Below are positions 32,145 to 41,609 of a stretch of DNA of 64,000 nucleotides, piece by piece. Numbering within the stretch: the stretch's first letter is position 1; the number at the start of each line of letters is the position of its first letter. Made by a program: the position numbers and the translations under genes. This DNA comes from Elusimicrobiota bacterium (GTDB lineage: Bacteria; Elusimicrobiota; Elusimicrobia; UBA1565; UBA9628), in the NCBI GenBank assembly GCA_023249645.1, contig JAHFCF010000003.1:1-64000 (forward strand), in the 5' to 3' direction. The notes beneath the pieces are model-generated. The model was not told the origin of the DNA, made no database searches, and was given only the letters and a program-made list of their open reading frames with translations.

Positions 32145-33235
<1,091 letters not shown>

Positions 33236-33236
33236 G

Positions 33237-34442
33237 ATGACGGCGCTCAAGATCCGGCGTCTGCAGGACCTCGACGTTCGCGGCAAGCGGGTCCTGGCGC
33301 GCGTGGACTACAATGTCCCCATGAAGGACGGGAAAGTCACGGATCTGACCCGCGTGCGCGGGACGCTCAAGACCCTCCAATACCTGATCGCCCAGGGCGC
33401 GCGCGTGAGCCTCATCGCCCATCTGGGCCGACCCAAGGGCAAGCCCGAGCCGAAGTACAGCCTCAAGCCCGTCGCTGCGGAATTGTCCAAGCTCCTTGCT
33501 CAGCCCGTGGCTTTCGCTTCCGATTGCGTCGGCCCCGAGGCAGACAAGGTCGTGGCCGCCTTGAAGCCCGGCCAAGTCGCTCTTCTTGAGAATCTGCGCT
33601 ACCACGCGGAAGAAGAGAAGAATGATCCTGTTTTTGCCAAGGCTCTGGCCAAGCACGGAGAGGTCTTCGTGCAGGAGGCCTTCGGCGCGATCCATCGCGC
33701 CCATGCCTCGACCGCCGGGGTGTGCGCGTATCTGCCCGGCGGCATCGGATTTTTGGTGCAGAAGGAACTCGAGTTCCTCGATAAGACGATCAACAACGCT
33801 GCCCGGCCTTTCGTGGCTGTCATCGGCGGCGCCAAGGTCTCGGACAAGCTGGGCGTCTTGTCCAAGCTGCTTGAGAAAGTCGACGGCCTGCTCATCGGCG
33901 GTGGCATGGCCTACACTTTCCTCTCCTGCCAGAAGATATCCATCGGCAAGTCTCTCTTGGAAGCGGAGAAGGTCGATGAGGCCCAAAGGATCATCGCCCA
34001 GGCCTATGACCGAAAGGTGGGCTGTCTTTTTCCCGCGGACCATGTGGTGGTCAAGGAGCTCAAGCCCGATGCCAAGGCGCTCGTGACCGAATCCATGGCC
34101 ATCGCGCCGGACATGATCGGCGTGGACATCGGGCCCCGGACCATCGAGATCTTCTCCGACGAGATCAAGAAGGCCAAGACCGTGTTCTGGAACGGACCCA
34201 TGGGAATCTTTGAGATGGACGCCTTCGCCAAGGGCACGCTCGCGGTGGCCCAGGCCATGGCCGAGGCCACGGCACAGGGAGCCGTGACCATCGTCGGCGG
34301 CGGGGACAGCCTCGCGGCCCTGGCCAAGGCCGGGCTTTCGGATCGGGTCTCCCATTGCTCCACGGGGGGCGGGGCCAGCCTCGAACTCTTGGAGGGGAAG
34401 GTCCTGCCGGGCCTGGCCGCATTGGCCGGGCAAAAGGTATAA
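33237..34442 (+). CDS. pgk: Phosphoglycerate kinase
   Basis: A TTG at 33225 is also in frame, but the ATG at 33237, right after the gap stop, matches the family start (MTALKIRRLQDLDVRGKRVL). The 401-residue protein shows RVDYNVPMKDG, HLGRPKGKPEP, LLENLRYHAEEEKND, GGAKVSDKLGVL and TVFWNGPMGIFE, then the VTIVGGGDSLAAL nucleotide-binding loop. It transfers phosphate from 1,3-bisphosphoglycerate to ADP. It forms a gap-pgk operon with secG close behind; tpiA, often between, is absent. Confidence 0.96.
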   Translation: MTALKIRRLQDLDVRGKRVLARVDYNVPMKDGKVTDLTRVRGTLKTLQYLIAQGARVSLIAHLGRPKGKPEPKYSLKPVAAELSKLLAQPVAFASDCVGPEADKVVAALKPGQVALLENLRYHAEEEKNDPVFAKALAKHGEVFVQEAFGAIHRAHASTAGVCAYLPGGIGFLVQKELEFLDKTINNAARPFVAVIGGAKVSDKLGVLSKLLEKVDGLLIGGGMAYTFLSCQKISIGKSLLEAEKVDEAQRIIAQAYDRKVGCLFPADHVVVKELKPDAKALVTESMAIAPDMIGVDIGPRTIEIFSDEIKKAKTVFWNGPMGIFEMDAFAKGTLAVAQAMAEATAQGAVTIVGGGDSLAALAKAGLSDRVSHCSTGGGASLELLEGKVLPGLAALAGQKV

Positions 34443-34443
34443 T
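34438..34443 (+). promoter_or_regulatory. Possible -10 box for leaderless secG
   Basis: TATAAT overlaps the pgk stop codon and ends 6 bases before the secG ATG, the same spacing as at 22357. No -35 box is visible, so chance cannot be excluded. Confidence 0.35.
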
Positions 34444-34449
34444 CTCGCC

Positions 34450-34767
34450 ATGATCTACAGCATCATCCAATTCATCCATGTCATCGCGTGCCTTCTCATG
34501 ATCCTGGTCGTGCTCCTGCAGACCGGCCGCGGGGCGGGTCTGGCGGTGTTCGGCGGAGGAGGGGATTCCCTCATCAACACGCCCTCGGGCTCGGATTTCA
34601 TGAAGAAGTTCACGGCAGGGCTGGCCGGGACCTTCGCGTTCACCTCGCTCTTTTTGACCCTGCTGTCGAGCCGTGCGGGCATGTCGAGCGTCACTTCCCG
34701 GGTGGCGCCTCCGCCGCCTTTGGAGATGCCGGCGCCCAAGGCAGTACCTGCACCGCAGGGACCATAA
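34450..34767 (+). CDS. secG: Preprotein translocase subunit SecG
   Basis: The 105-residue SecYEG accessory subunit has two membrane helices (about 5-25 and 55-75). The conserved LLQTGRGAGLAVFGGGGDSL and KKFTAGLAGTFAFTSL segments lie between and in the helices. The C-terminal Pro-rich tail (PPPPLEMPAPKAVPAP) is typical of SecG. The order gap-pgk-secG followed by tRNA-Leu is a common bacterial arrangement. Confidence 0.93.
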   Translation: MIYSIIQFIHVIACLLMILVVLLQTGRGAGLAVFGGGGDSLINTPSGSDFMKKFTAGLAGTFAFTSLFLTLLSSRAGMSSVTSRVAPPPPLEMPAPKAVPAPQGP

Positions 34768-34775
34768 CGATTTTA

Positions 34776-34857
34776 GCGCGGGTGGCGGAACTGGCAGACG
34801 CGTACGTTTGAGGGGCGTATGCCGCAAGGCGTGAGGGTTCGAGTCCCTCCCCGCGCA
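34776..34857 (+). tRNA. tRNA-Leu (GAG)
   Basis: Acceptor stem GCGCGGG/CCCGCGC, anticodon arm TACGT-TTGAGGG-GCGTA (anticodon GAG), long class II variable arm TGCC-GCAA-GGCG and T arm GAGGGTTCGAGTCCCTC. CCA is not encoded. Confidence 0.94.
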
Positions 34858-34880
34858 AATTTTTCAGGGAGGTCTTAAAC

Positions 34881-35732
34881 ATGAAACATTCCAATCTTTT
34901 GATCGCTGTTGTCGTGGCCCTGGGTGCTTGTGTCACGCCCTTCAAATTCCATGACCAGGAAGCTAAGACTCAGGCCCAGCTGCAGCGCGCCGACGCGCTG
35001 GATAAAGATCTGGCCTCAACCAGGAAGGACCTGGAGTCCAGCAAGGCCACCCTGGCCTCTCTCAATGTCCAGCTGGGCACTGTCCAGAAGTCCAACAAGG
35101 ACCTTCAGGAATCTTTGGAAGCCAATAAGGGCGAACTCTCCAAGAAGGTCGCCGGGCTTATTAAGGAAAGGGATGCTCTCTCAGGCACCGTGGCCGCGCG
35201 CGACAAGGAGCTTGCCCAGGCGCGCGACGAGAAGGCCGCCGTGGAGAAGGCTAAGGAGGCAGAGCTGGCTCAGGTCAAGAAGAACTACGAGGATCTGACG
35301 GGAAGCCTCAAGTCGGAGATCGCCGCCGGAGAGGTGACGATCACGCAGCTCAAGGGCAAGCTTACGGTCAACATGGTGGACCGCGTCCTTTTCGATTCGG
35401 GCCAAGCCGAGGTGCGTGCCGACGGCAAGAAGGTCCTGGAGAAGGTGGGCAAGATTTTGGCTGCCGTGACGGACAAGGACATCCGCATCGAAGGGCACAC
35501 GGACAACAAGCCCATCGTCGGGGAAGGCCTCAAGAATAAGTACGCGACGAACTGGGAACTTTCCACGGCGCGGGCGACCGCGGTCCTTCGCTACCTGCAG
35601 GACACGGCCCAGGTGGACCCGAAGCACCTGGTCGCGGCGGGCTACGGGGAATACCGATCGATCGCGTCTAACGACGCGCCGCAGTCGCGGGCCTTGAACC
35701 GGCGCATCGAGATCGTGCTCGTCAATCCTTGA
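34881..35732 (+). CDS. pal: OmpA-family peptidoglycan-associated lipoprotein with coiled coil
   Basis: The 283-residue lipoprotein has the lipobox VALGAC (Cys17). Residues about 25-165 form a long Ala/Lys/Leu/Glu coiled coil. The C-terminal OmpA domain (about 170-283) has VDRVLFDSGQAEVR, IRIEGHTDNKPI, and SNDAPQSRALNRRIEIVL with the peptidoglycan-binding Asp and Arg. It should tether the outer membrane to peptidoglycan. The coiled coil is longer than in typical Pal, giving more reach. An AGGGAGG Shine-Dalgarno lies between tRNA-Leu and the ATG. Confidence 0.88.
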   Translation: MKHSNLLIAVVVALGACVTPFKFHDQEAKTQAQLQRADALDKDLASTRKDLESSKATLASLNVQLGTVQKSNKDLQESLEANKGELSKKVAGLIKERDALSGTVAARDKELAQARDEKAAVEKAKEAELAQVKKNYEDLTGSLKSEIAAGEVTITQLKGKLTVNMVDRVLFDSGQAEVRADGKKVLEKVGKILAAVTDKDIRIEGHTDNKPIVGEGLKNKYATNWELSTARATAVLRYLQDTAQVDPKHLVAAGYGEYRSIASNDAPQSRALNRRIEIVLVNP

Positions 35733-35766
35733 CCGACGACGGCGTTTTGGACTACAATACCTTTAC

Positions 35767-35842
<76 letters not shown>

Positions 35843-35853
35843 ATTTTTATATA

Positions 35854-35943
35854 TAGGCCTTTTGGCCCAGGGGGGCCTAGGTCTTTTATCTCTCTGGAAT
35901 TGCCCGAAAGACCCAACCATTTTTCGGCTGCCTGCATTACAAT
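35854..35943 (+). promoter_or_regulatory. TAGGYCTTT repeat cluster and -10 box upstream of exported protein
   Basis: TAGGCCTTTTGG (35854) and TAGGTCTTTT (35878) are spaced 24 bases apart, and GAAAGACC, the inverted form, lies near 35906. A TACAAT box lies at 35938-35943. Related clusters lie at 45507-45558 and 53507-53558. Confidence 0.45.
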
Positions 35944-35961
35944 ATCCATGCTCATAGAATT

Positions 35962-37833
35962 ATGACTATGCCATCGCGGCGAAACGGGCGAAAGCGCGCG
36001 GTTTGGGCGTTGCTTCTTTCCGTCCTGTTTGGATTCGAGAATTCCGGCTTCGCGACCGTGGCCGCGTCGGTGGCCGCCCAAAGCAAGGGCTCCGCTCCTG
36101 CGGTCAATTTCGTTGTTTCTTACGCGCAGCTGCAAAAAGAACTCTCCATCGGTTTCCCTGCCCGACAGAATCCCAGCCTATTTGACGCCGCCGTGATCTC
36201 CCAGCTTTCCGCGCCCAATCAAGCGAAAATGGGCATCCTTCTGCAGTATGTTGGTTTCGAGGGCCTGAACGCTTCTGCCCCGACGAGCCAGGGCCGCGAT
36301 ATCGTAGGACCATCTTCCCTGGCTCAAAAAACTGTAGCAACTTTGGATGGGATGCTTGATAAGGTTTCCGAGAAGAGCCTGCAGGATCCGAAAGAGTGCG
36401 AAGCCCTTTTAGCTGCCCTTTGGGATGGTGCTTTGTGGAAGCTCTACGGCGCTCAAACTGATGCTGCGGTCGCTTCTGTTGCGGGCCATGTTGCCAATGG
36501 GTTGAAGTTGGCGGATATCTCGCAACTGGTGCCGGCCCGCCAAGATCTGGCGGAGTCGGTTCCGCGGCCCGCCATGGCCGTGCCGGCAAAAGACAGCCGG
36601 CGGGCCTGGGAGGCGAATCGCGGCGCGATACTCGCGCAAGCCCAAATCCTTCGAGAGCGTGTCGAGGCATTGGCGCAGAGGCGCTGGCATGAATTGGGAG
36701 CGGATGATTTTCAGGACGCAGTCGAAAAGGGGAAGATATTCCTGGACGATTCCATCCTGGGGCGGGGGGAGATCAATTCCCTTCAAGTCGATGGAAAAAG
36801 GGTCTGGTTTGTGCGCGTGGTGCATGCCCCGACCCAGCTGTCGATCTTCTTCTTGGACCAGAACATCCCCAGGGACATCGATGGTGTTCATAACGGATTC
36901 GCATCATCTCATCTAAGCATCATTCGATTGCTTGTGAAAATCCATGATGTTCTGTGTGGTTCGCATTTGCGCCAGATCATGGCCCGGCAGGTTATTGACG
37001 CGGGCGCGAATCGCAAGGATGGCGAGAAGGGGCGCAATGTGGTCATCGCCTGGGAGCGCAACGGTTTCACCCCATGGCAGCGCGGCGGTCGCGTTACCGT
37101 CACGGATTTCCGCGAGAAACCTGTCTATCATAGCCGGGCCTGGTGGAAGGCTTACTGGTACGCTACGTGGAAAATGCCCATCTTCCGTGATCTGGCTTTT
37201 GGCGTGTCCCTAGGGCTCCTTCAGGGAGTCTTGATGTATAAGGTGATAAGTTACGGTGGGGGCACGAGTTTGATCCCGGTGATGTATACGACCTTTTTTG
37301 GGGCGCTGATCGGGACCCTCATCAGCACCTATAAAAATTGGACTTATCGAGGAACGGCGCTGTCACAGTATGTGAAGATATTCTCAATCAGCTTGTTGTT
37401 CGCATTCCCGGTGGAGATATCCATGTTCATCTCCGCGCATGGATTGTCGGCCATGCTCCATCTCGCCGTCCTATGGGCGATGACCAGCCATGTATTCTTT
37501 AATGGGTGGATCAATAATCTGGGCAAGGCTGTTTGGGCGCAGATACCCCGGATGGTCGATAGCCACCGGCAGTTCCGCAAGCTGCCTTGGGGCATTAAGA
37601 TCAAAGTCGGCGATTATATATATCAATTCTTCTATATGGTCAATTGGACTCTGCGTTCACTGCACCTCGTCCATGTCCCGCATGCCATGGCTATTTTTAT
37701 CGCGGGTATGGGGATAGGAGCTCTGCTGGCTTACCTGTACGCTAAATCTTTCAATTTTCCTGACGCGGATGAGATGCTCCAAGCGCCGGGGCGCTGGCTG
37801 CAGAAAATCAGATCCCTGCTGGCACGCAGCTGA
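35962..37833 (+). CDS. Large exported membrane protein of unknown family
   Basis: I do not recognise the family. The 623-residue product has an N-terminal signal or anchor (AVWALLLSVLFGFENSGFA) after a basic start. An Ala-rich soluble region spans about residues 45-390 and contains no motif I can assign. Five or six hydrophobic segments lie between about 410 and 600 (DLAFGVSLGLLQGVLMY, MYTTFFGALIGTLIS, FSISLLFAFPVEISMFIS, MAIFIAGMGIGALLAYLYA). The layout of signal peptide, soluble domain and C-terminal membrane bundle is shared with the unknown protein at 51654. ATG 35968 is an alternative start. Confidence 0.65.
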   Translation: MTMPSRRNGRKRAVWALLLSVLFGFENSGFATVAASVAAQSKGSAPAVNFVVSYAQLQKELSIGFPARQNPSLFDAAVISQLSAPNQAKMGILLQYVGFEGLNASAPTSQGRDIVGPSSLAQKTVATLDGMLDKVSEKSLQDPKECEALLAALWDGALWKLYGAQTDAAVASVAGHVANGLKLADISQLVPARQDLAESVPRPAMAVPAKDSRRAWEANRGAILAQAQILRERVEALAQRRWHELGADDFQDAVEKGKIFLDDSILGRGEINSLQVDGKRVWFVRVVHAPTQLSIFFLDQNIPRDIDGVHNGFASSHLSIIRLLVKIHDVLCGSHLRQIMARQVIDAGANRKDGEKGRNVVIAWERNGFTPWQRGGRVTVTDFREKPVYHSRAWWKAYWYATWKMPIFRDLAFGVSLGLLQGVLMYKVISYGGGTSLIPVMYTTFFGALIGTLISTYKNWTYRGTALSQYVKIFSISLLFAFPVEISMFISAHGLSAMLHLAVLWAMTSHVFFNGWINNLGKAVWAQIPRMVDSHRQFRKLPWGIKIKVGDYIYQFFYMVNWTLRSLHLVHVPHAMAIFIAGMGIGALLAYLYAKSFNFPDADEMLQAPGRWLQKIRSLLARS

Positions 37834-37843
37834 GCGGTCGATT

Positions 37844-38164
37844 CTAGGACCGGATCATCACCAGCGCCATCTTGAATCGCTCGAGCGCATCTAAGGCGTG
37901 TGGCTCGCCGGCCGGCAGGAGGAAGAGATCCCCTGTCTTGAGCCGGTGCGGGTGGCCTGAAAGATGGAAGGTGGCCTCGCCGTCCAAGGCCAGGATCAGG
38001 GCGTCGAAAGGCGCCGTGTGCTCGCTCAAACCCTGGCCCTTGTCAAAGGCGAAGAGCGTGATCGTCCCCGTCGGCTTCTTCACGAGGGTGCGGCTGACCA
38101 CGGTGCCGGGCTGATACTCCACAAGACCCGCGGCGGCGAAGACCCGGCCTTTGATGTCTTCCAT
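37844..38164 (-). CDS. Small cupin-fold protein
   Basis: A single cupin barrel of 106 residues shows GLSEHTAPFDALILALDGEA, the first cupin motif with metal-binding His, then KTGDLFLLPAGEPHALDAL, the second motif. Such stand-alone cupins bind metal and small ligands; the ligand here is unknown. The longer upstream frame is a shadow of the REC-MBL gene; ATG 38164 overlaps that gene's TAA by one base, so the two are translationally coupled. Confidence 0.82.
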   Translation of the reverse strand: MEDIKGRVFAAAGLVEYQPGTVVSRTLVKKPTGTITLFAFDKGQGLSEHTAPFDALILALDGEATFHLSGHPHRLKTGDLFLLPAGEPHALDALERFKMALVMIRS

Positions 38165-39429
38165 TATATCCCTACCTTGAGGCCCTCGCGGCCCATGGCG
38201 AACTGCATGGACGAGCCTTTTTGGGCGATGAGGGCGCGGGCCTCGGATTCGATGCGGTCGAGGATCTCGTCCGAGTAGGCGTCGTCGTGATGGACGAGCA
38301 CGAGGCTCTTGACCTCGGCGCGCAGGGCGAGTTCGACCGTGTTGAGCCAAGAGGAGTGGCCGTTGTTCTTGTGCGTCTGGTAATCGGCGTCGAGGTAGCG
38401 GCCGTCATGGATGAGAAGGTCCGCCCCCTCCACGAGGCGCACCAGGCGTTCGTCGTAGTCCTGCAGGGCCGTTCCCTGCTCGCCGTAGATCTCCGCGTCC
38501 GGGGAATAGACGAATTTGCGGCCCTCGGCCTCCACGATGAAGCCCAGGGTCATACCGGGGTGATTGGCGAAGAAGGGCGAGACCTTGACGCCGGGAAGGA
38601 TCTGGTAGGTCTCCTCGCGCATCTCGTAGAGCTCGAGCTCGGCCTTGAGCTCTCCCAATTCCGCCGGGGCGGTCTCGAAGATCCTCTGGACGTGCGCTTC
38701 GAGGCTTTGGTCCGGGTCGCTGGCGCCGGCGATGATGAGCTTGAAGCCCGGCGCATAGGCCGGAGCGAAGAGGCCCAAGCCCTCCACGTGATCCTCGTGG
38801 AAATGGGTGAGAAGGAGGCGGAGCTCCTTGGGCTGTCCGGCGGACGTGAGTTCCTTGCCGAGAGGCACGATGCCCGAGCCGGCATCGAGGATGAACAGAT
38901 GGTCTGCGATCTGCAAAGTGACGCACGAGGTCTCTCGCCCGTAGCGGGAGGCTGCGCCGCCTTGGGAGGGGGAGAGGCTGCGACATCCGCGGATGGCGAT
39001 GGAGAGCTTTCCTTCCGGCATGGCCGCGTCCGCGGCCGGGGCCGTATCAGGCGCGACCGCCTTGCCCGCCAGCAGCTCCTGGATGCGCGCGGCAAAGGTG
39101 TCGACGTTGTAGGGCTTCTCGATGAAGGCGTCCGCCCCGTAGTCCTTGGCGCGCTTGCGGTCAGCCTGGAAGGACTTGCCCGACACCATGACGACCTTGA
39201 TGCCTTTGGTCGCCGGGTCGCTCTTGAGGCGATGGCATAGCGTCAGTCCGTCGATGCCGGGCATGAGGATGTCGAGGATGGCCATGGCCGGAGGATCGGT
39301 CTTGATGATCTCCAGGGCCTTGACGCTGCTGTTGATGAGCAGGGTCTCGAGGCCGGCGTCCTGCAGCAGCGTCGTGGTCAGCTCGCCCACCAGGGGGTCG
39401 TCGTCCACAACGACGATCTTTGTTCCCAT
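38164..39429 (-). CDS. Response regulator receiver fused to a metallo-beta-lactamase fold hydrolase
   Basis: Residues 1-120 of this 421-residue protein are a receiver domain (VVVDDDPLVGEL, phospho-acceptor Asp53 in LDILMPG, MVSGKS, Lys105 in IEKPYN). After an Ala/Pro linker, residues about 141-421 form an MBL-fold hydrolase (IRGCRSLSPSQGG, RYGRETSCV, then LLTHFHEDHVEGLG with His209, His211, Asp213 and His214). Later ligand His/Asp residues (DAEIYG, LLIHDGRYL, VHHDD) are present. The output is thus probably hydrolytic and controlled by phosphorylation. The substrate is unknown; cyclic nucleotides or phosphodiesters are possible. No histidine kinase is adjacent. Confidence 0.85.
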   Translation of the reverse strand: MGTKIVVVDDDPLVGELTTTLLQDAGLETLLINSSVKALEIIKTDPPAMAILDILMPGIDGLTLCHRLKSDPATKGIKVVMVSGKSFQADRKRAKDYGADAFIEKPYNVDTFAARIQELLAGKAVAPDTAPAADAAMPEGKLSIAIRGCRSLSPSQGGAASRYGRETSCVTLQIADHLFILDAGSGIVPLGKELTSAGQPKELRLLLTHFHEDHVEGLGLFAPAYAPGFKLIIAGASDPDQSLEAHVQRIFETAPAELGELKAELELYEMREETYQILPGVKVSPFFANHPGMTLGFIVEAEGRKFVYSPDAEIYGEQGTALQDYDERLVRLVEGADLLIHDGRYLDADYQTHKNNGHSSWLNTVELALRAEVKSLVLVHHDDAYSDEILDRIESEARALIAQKGSSMQFAMGREGLKVGI

Positions 39430-39470
39430 GTCGCAACTATATTAGCAAATGCGTTTTGCTAAAATATGGC

Positions 39471-40079
39471 GTGCGAATCATCGCGGGCGCCCTGCGCAGC
39501 CGCAGCATCCGCGGGGCCGGCAAGGACTGGGGGGTGCGGCCCATCTCCGGGCGCATCAAGCAGTCTCTCTTCGACATCCTCTCCGGGCTTCTGCCGGGGG
39601 CACGGTTCCTCGACCTGTTCGCTGGGACCGGAGCCGTCGGTATCGAGGCCATCTCCCGGGGAGCGTCCTTCGTCTTCTTCGTGGAGCGCGACCGCCGCTG
39701 TCTGGAGCTGATCGAAGAGAATCTGGCGGCGGCAGGCTTGACCGGCCGCGGCAAGGCCCATTTCGGCGATGTCCTGGATGATCTCTCCTGGATCTCCTAC
39801 CGCTCCGGGATCGCGCAGTACGACCTCATCTTTTTAGGCCCGCCGTATAAGGATTCGGAGAAAAGGCCGCTGGCCTTGTCGACCCCGGCTTTGGCGCGCG
39901 TGGCTGCGGCCGGGCTTCTGGCGCCCCAGGGCTGGGCCGTGTGCCAGCATCAGGTCAAGGAGGTCGTCGAGGCCCCGCCGGGCTGGCGCATGGTCCGACG
40001 CGAGAAATATGGGGATACGTTTTTGAGCTTCTTCAGATGCGGGGACACCTTACTTAATTCCCCCGCGATCCAGGCTTGA
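39471..40079 (+). CDS. rsmD: 16S rRNA (guanine-966-N2)-methyltransferase RsmD-like
   Basis: The GTG at 39471 gives the family start VRIIAGALRSRSI; TAAAAT ends 5 bases upstream, so the message may be leaderless. The 202-residue SAM methyltransferase has RPISGRIKQSLFDIL, the SAM loop FLDLFAGTGAVGIEAISRGA and YDLIFLGPPYKDS. RsmD normally has DPPF/DPPY at this last site; here the catalytic Asp is replaced by Gly, which questions activity. Otherwise the length and blocks are normal. The stop lies one base before the nuclease gene. It is divergent from the REC-MBL gene. Confidence 0.85.
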   Translation: MRIIAGALRSRSIRGAGKDWGVRPISGRIKQSLFDILSGLLPGARFLDLFAGTGAVGIEAISRGASFVFFVERDRRCLELIEENLAAAGLTGRGKAHFGDVLDDLSWISYRSGIAQYDLIFLGPPYKDSEKRPLALSTPALARVAAAGLLAPQGWAVCQHQVKEVVEAPPGWRMVRREKYGDTFLSFFRCGDTLLNSPAIQA

Positions 40080-40080
40080 C

Positions 40081-40803
40081 ATGGAGATCAGCTTTACCAA
40101 GCTGCGCGTGTTCCGGGAGTGTCCTTGGAAATACAAGCTCCTGATGGTGGACGGCTGGCGCATCCCTGCGACCCCGTCAGCTTCCCTGGGCCGCTCTCTG
40201 CATCGGGCCTTGGAGTGCTTTCACCGCAAGCCCACGCCCGCGCCCGAAGATCTTTGGGAGTGCTATGAGAGCCGTTGGTTCACCTCCGGCTATCCGGATG
40301 AGGCCGCGCGCCAGGCATGGTTCGAGAAGGGCCGCCGCATGCTGGAGCTCTATCTGGAGAGCGAGCGAGAGCGGCGCACCGAGGTCGTGGCCGTGGAGCG
40401 CGAGTTCCTCTATCCCCTGGGGCGTCATGAGGTGCGCGGCATGATCGACCGCATCGACCGGCACCCCGACGGCCGCGTCGAAGTCATCGACTACAAGACC
40501 TCGGGAACGCGGGAAGTCCTTGAACCTTCGGACGAACTCCAGCTGAGATTCTACGGTCTGGGCTGCCGGGAGTCCTTGGCCCTGGAGGCCGAGCTTTTGA
40601 CCGTCCATTTCCTGGCGGCCGGGCGTCGTGTGAGTATCCCTTATGATGCCGCTGGCGAAGCTGCCTTCAAGGAGATGATCCGGGGAACGGCGGATCGCAT
40701 TGAAACCGGCGCTTTTGCGCCGGACACGACCTTTTGTCCGCGCTGCGATTTCAGGAACACCTGCGTGCGCTCTGCTTGTCGGGACACCCCGCCTAAGATC
40801 TAG
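40081..40803 (+). CDS. PD-(D/E)XK nuclease with Fe-S cluster (RecB/AddB-C/Cas4-like)
   Basis: The 240-residue single-domain protein starts ISFTKLRVFRECPWKYKLL, typical of PDDEXK_1/RecB-like nucleases. Catalytic elements are GRSLHRALECF, the Asp in VRGMIDRIDRHPDG, and EVIDYKTSG, the E/D-xK pair. Cys in ECPWKY plus the C-terminal CPRCDFRNTC supply four Cys for a 4Fe-4S cluster. Such stand-alone proteins are implied in DNA repair. There is no Cas gene or CRISPR array here. Its last 4 bases overlap the convergent GGDEF gene. Confidence 0.85.
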   Translation: MEISFTKLRVFRECPWKYKLLMVDGWRIPATPSASLGRSLHRALECFHRKPTPAPEDLWECYESRWFTSGYPDEAARQAWFEKGRRMLELYLESERERRTEVVAVEREFLYPLGRHEVRGMIDRIDRHPDGRVEVIDYKTSGTREVLEPSDELQLRFYGLGCRESLALEAELLTVHFLAAGRRVSIPYDAAGEAAFKEMIRGTADRIETGAFAPDTTFCPRCDFRNTCVRSACRDTPPKI

Positions 40804-41609
40804 GCCTGCTTCGCTTCCGCGCAGACGCGGTTCTTGCCTTCGCGCTTGGCCCGGTAGAGGTGCATGTCGGCTGCGTGGAGAAGGTCCTGGGCCGACACCT
40901 TGTCATGCCCGTGCAGGGACGTGGTTCCGACGCTCACCGTGGCCATGGGACCGCCCTTGGCGCAGGCGGCGCAGATGCGCCGGGCCACGGCCGCGGCCGT
41001 GTCATGGCCTGCCGCCGGCATGACGACCACGAATTCATCCCCGCCGAGCCGGCCGATGATGTCGTCAGAACGCACGCTGGCCGCGATGGTCTCGGCCGTC
41101 TCCTTGATGGCGCGGTCGCCGAAGAGGTGGCCATGGAGGTCGTTGAGCTTCTTGAAATCGTCGATGTCGATGAGCAGGACGGACAACGGGGCGCGCGTGG
41201 TCAGGGCGTGCTGGACCTCGATCTCCAGGATCTCGTGCATGTAGCCATGGGTATAGGTCCCGGTGAGGGCATCGGTGACGGATTTGAGATGGAGCTCCTC
41301 CAGGCGGGCTCGGAGCGTCCGGTTGCGCACGCGCTGCGCGTCGCTGCGCAGCCCCAGGATGTAGCCGAAGATGAGCAGAGAGGAGATGGTGCCTGCCGCC
41401 ATGACGCCGTAGAAGACGAAATTGGACTGCAGCTCATCGATGGGGTTGAAGAGAGGGCCGACCTGCCAGGTGCGCAGCAGGAAGGCCCCTGCGGGAGTGC
41501 ACAGCCCGATGAGGAATCCCAGGGCCGGGTAGAGGTACATGTGGGGCATGTCGTGCCAGAAAGGCCGCGCTTCCGCGCGGTCGGACTTGCGTCGGTGCGG
41601 GGGGGGCAC
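40800..41609 (-). CDS. Membrane diguanylate cyclase (GGDEF domain)
   Basis: The 269-residue protein has two membrane helices (about 27-46 and 65-88) with a short periplasmic loop. A coiled segment precedes a complete GGDEF domain (about 105-265). The active-site loop is GRLGGDEFVVVMP (GGDEF at 189-193). An RxxD inhibitory site (R180-D183) lies five residues before it, so it should make c-di-GMP under product inhibition. The small periplasmic loop leaves little room for ligand sensing. It overlaps sixA by one base, so the two may be coupled. Confidence 0.92.
   Translation of the reverse strand: MPPPHRRKSDRAEARPFWHDMPHMYLYPALGFLIGLCTPAGAFLLRTWQVGPLFNPIDELQSNFVFYGVMAAGTISSLLIFGYILGLRSDAQRVRNRTLRARLEELHLKSVTDALTGTYTHGYMHEILEIEVQHALTTRAPLSVLLIDIDDFKKLNDLHGHLFGDRAIKETAETIAASVRSDDIIGRLGGDEFVVVMPAAGHDTAAAVARRICAACAKGGPMATVSVGTTSLHGHDKVSAQDLLHAADMHLYRAKREGKNRVCAEAKQA

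Noticed and set aside
40081-40803. Cas4 and an associated CRISPR locus
   Set aside because: The nuclease has the Cas4/RecB layout, but no repeat-spacer array or other cas gene is present.
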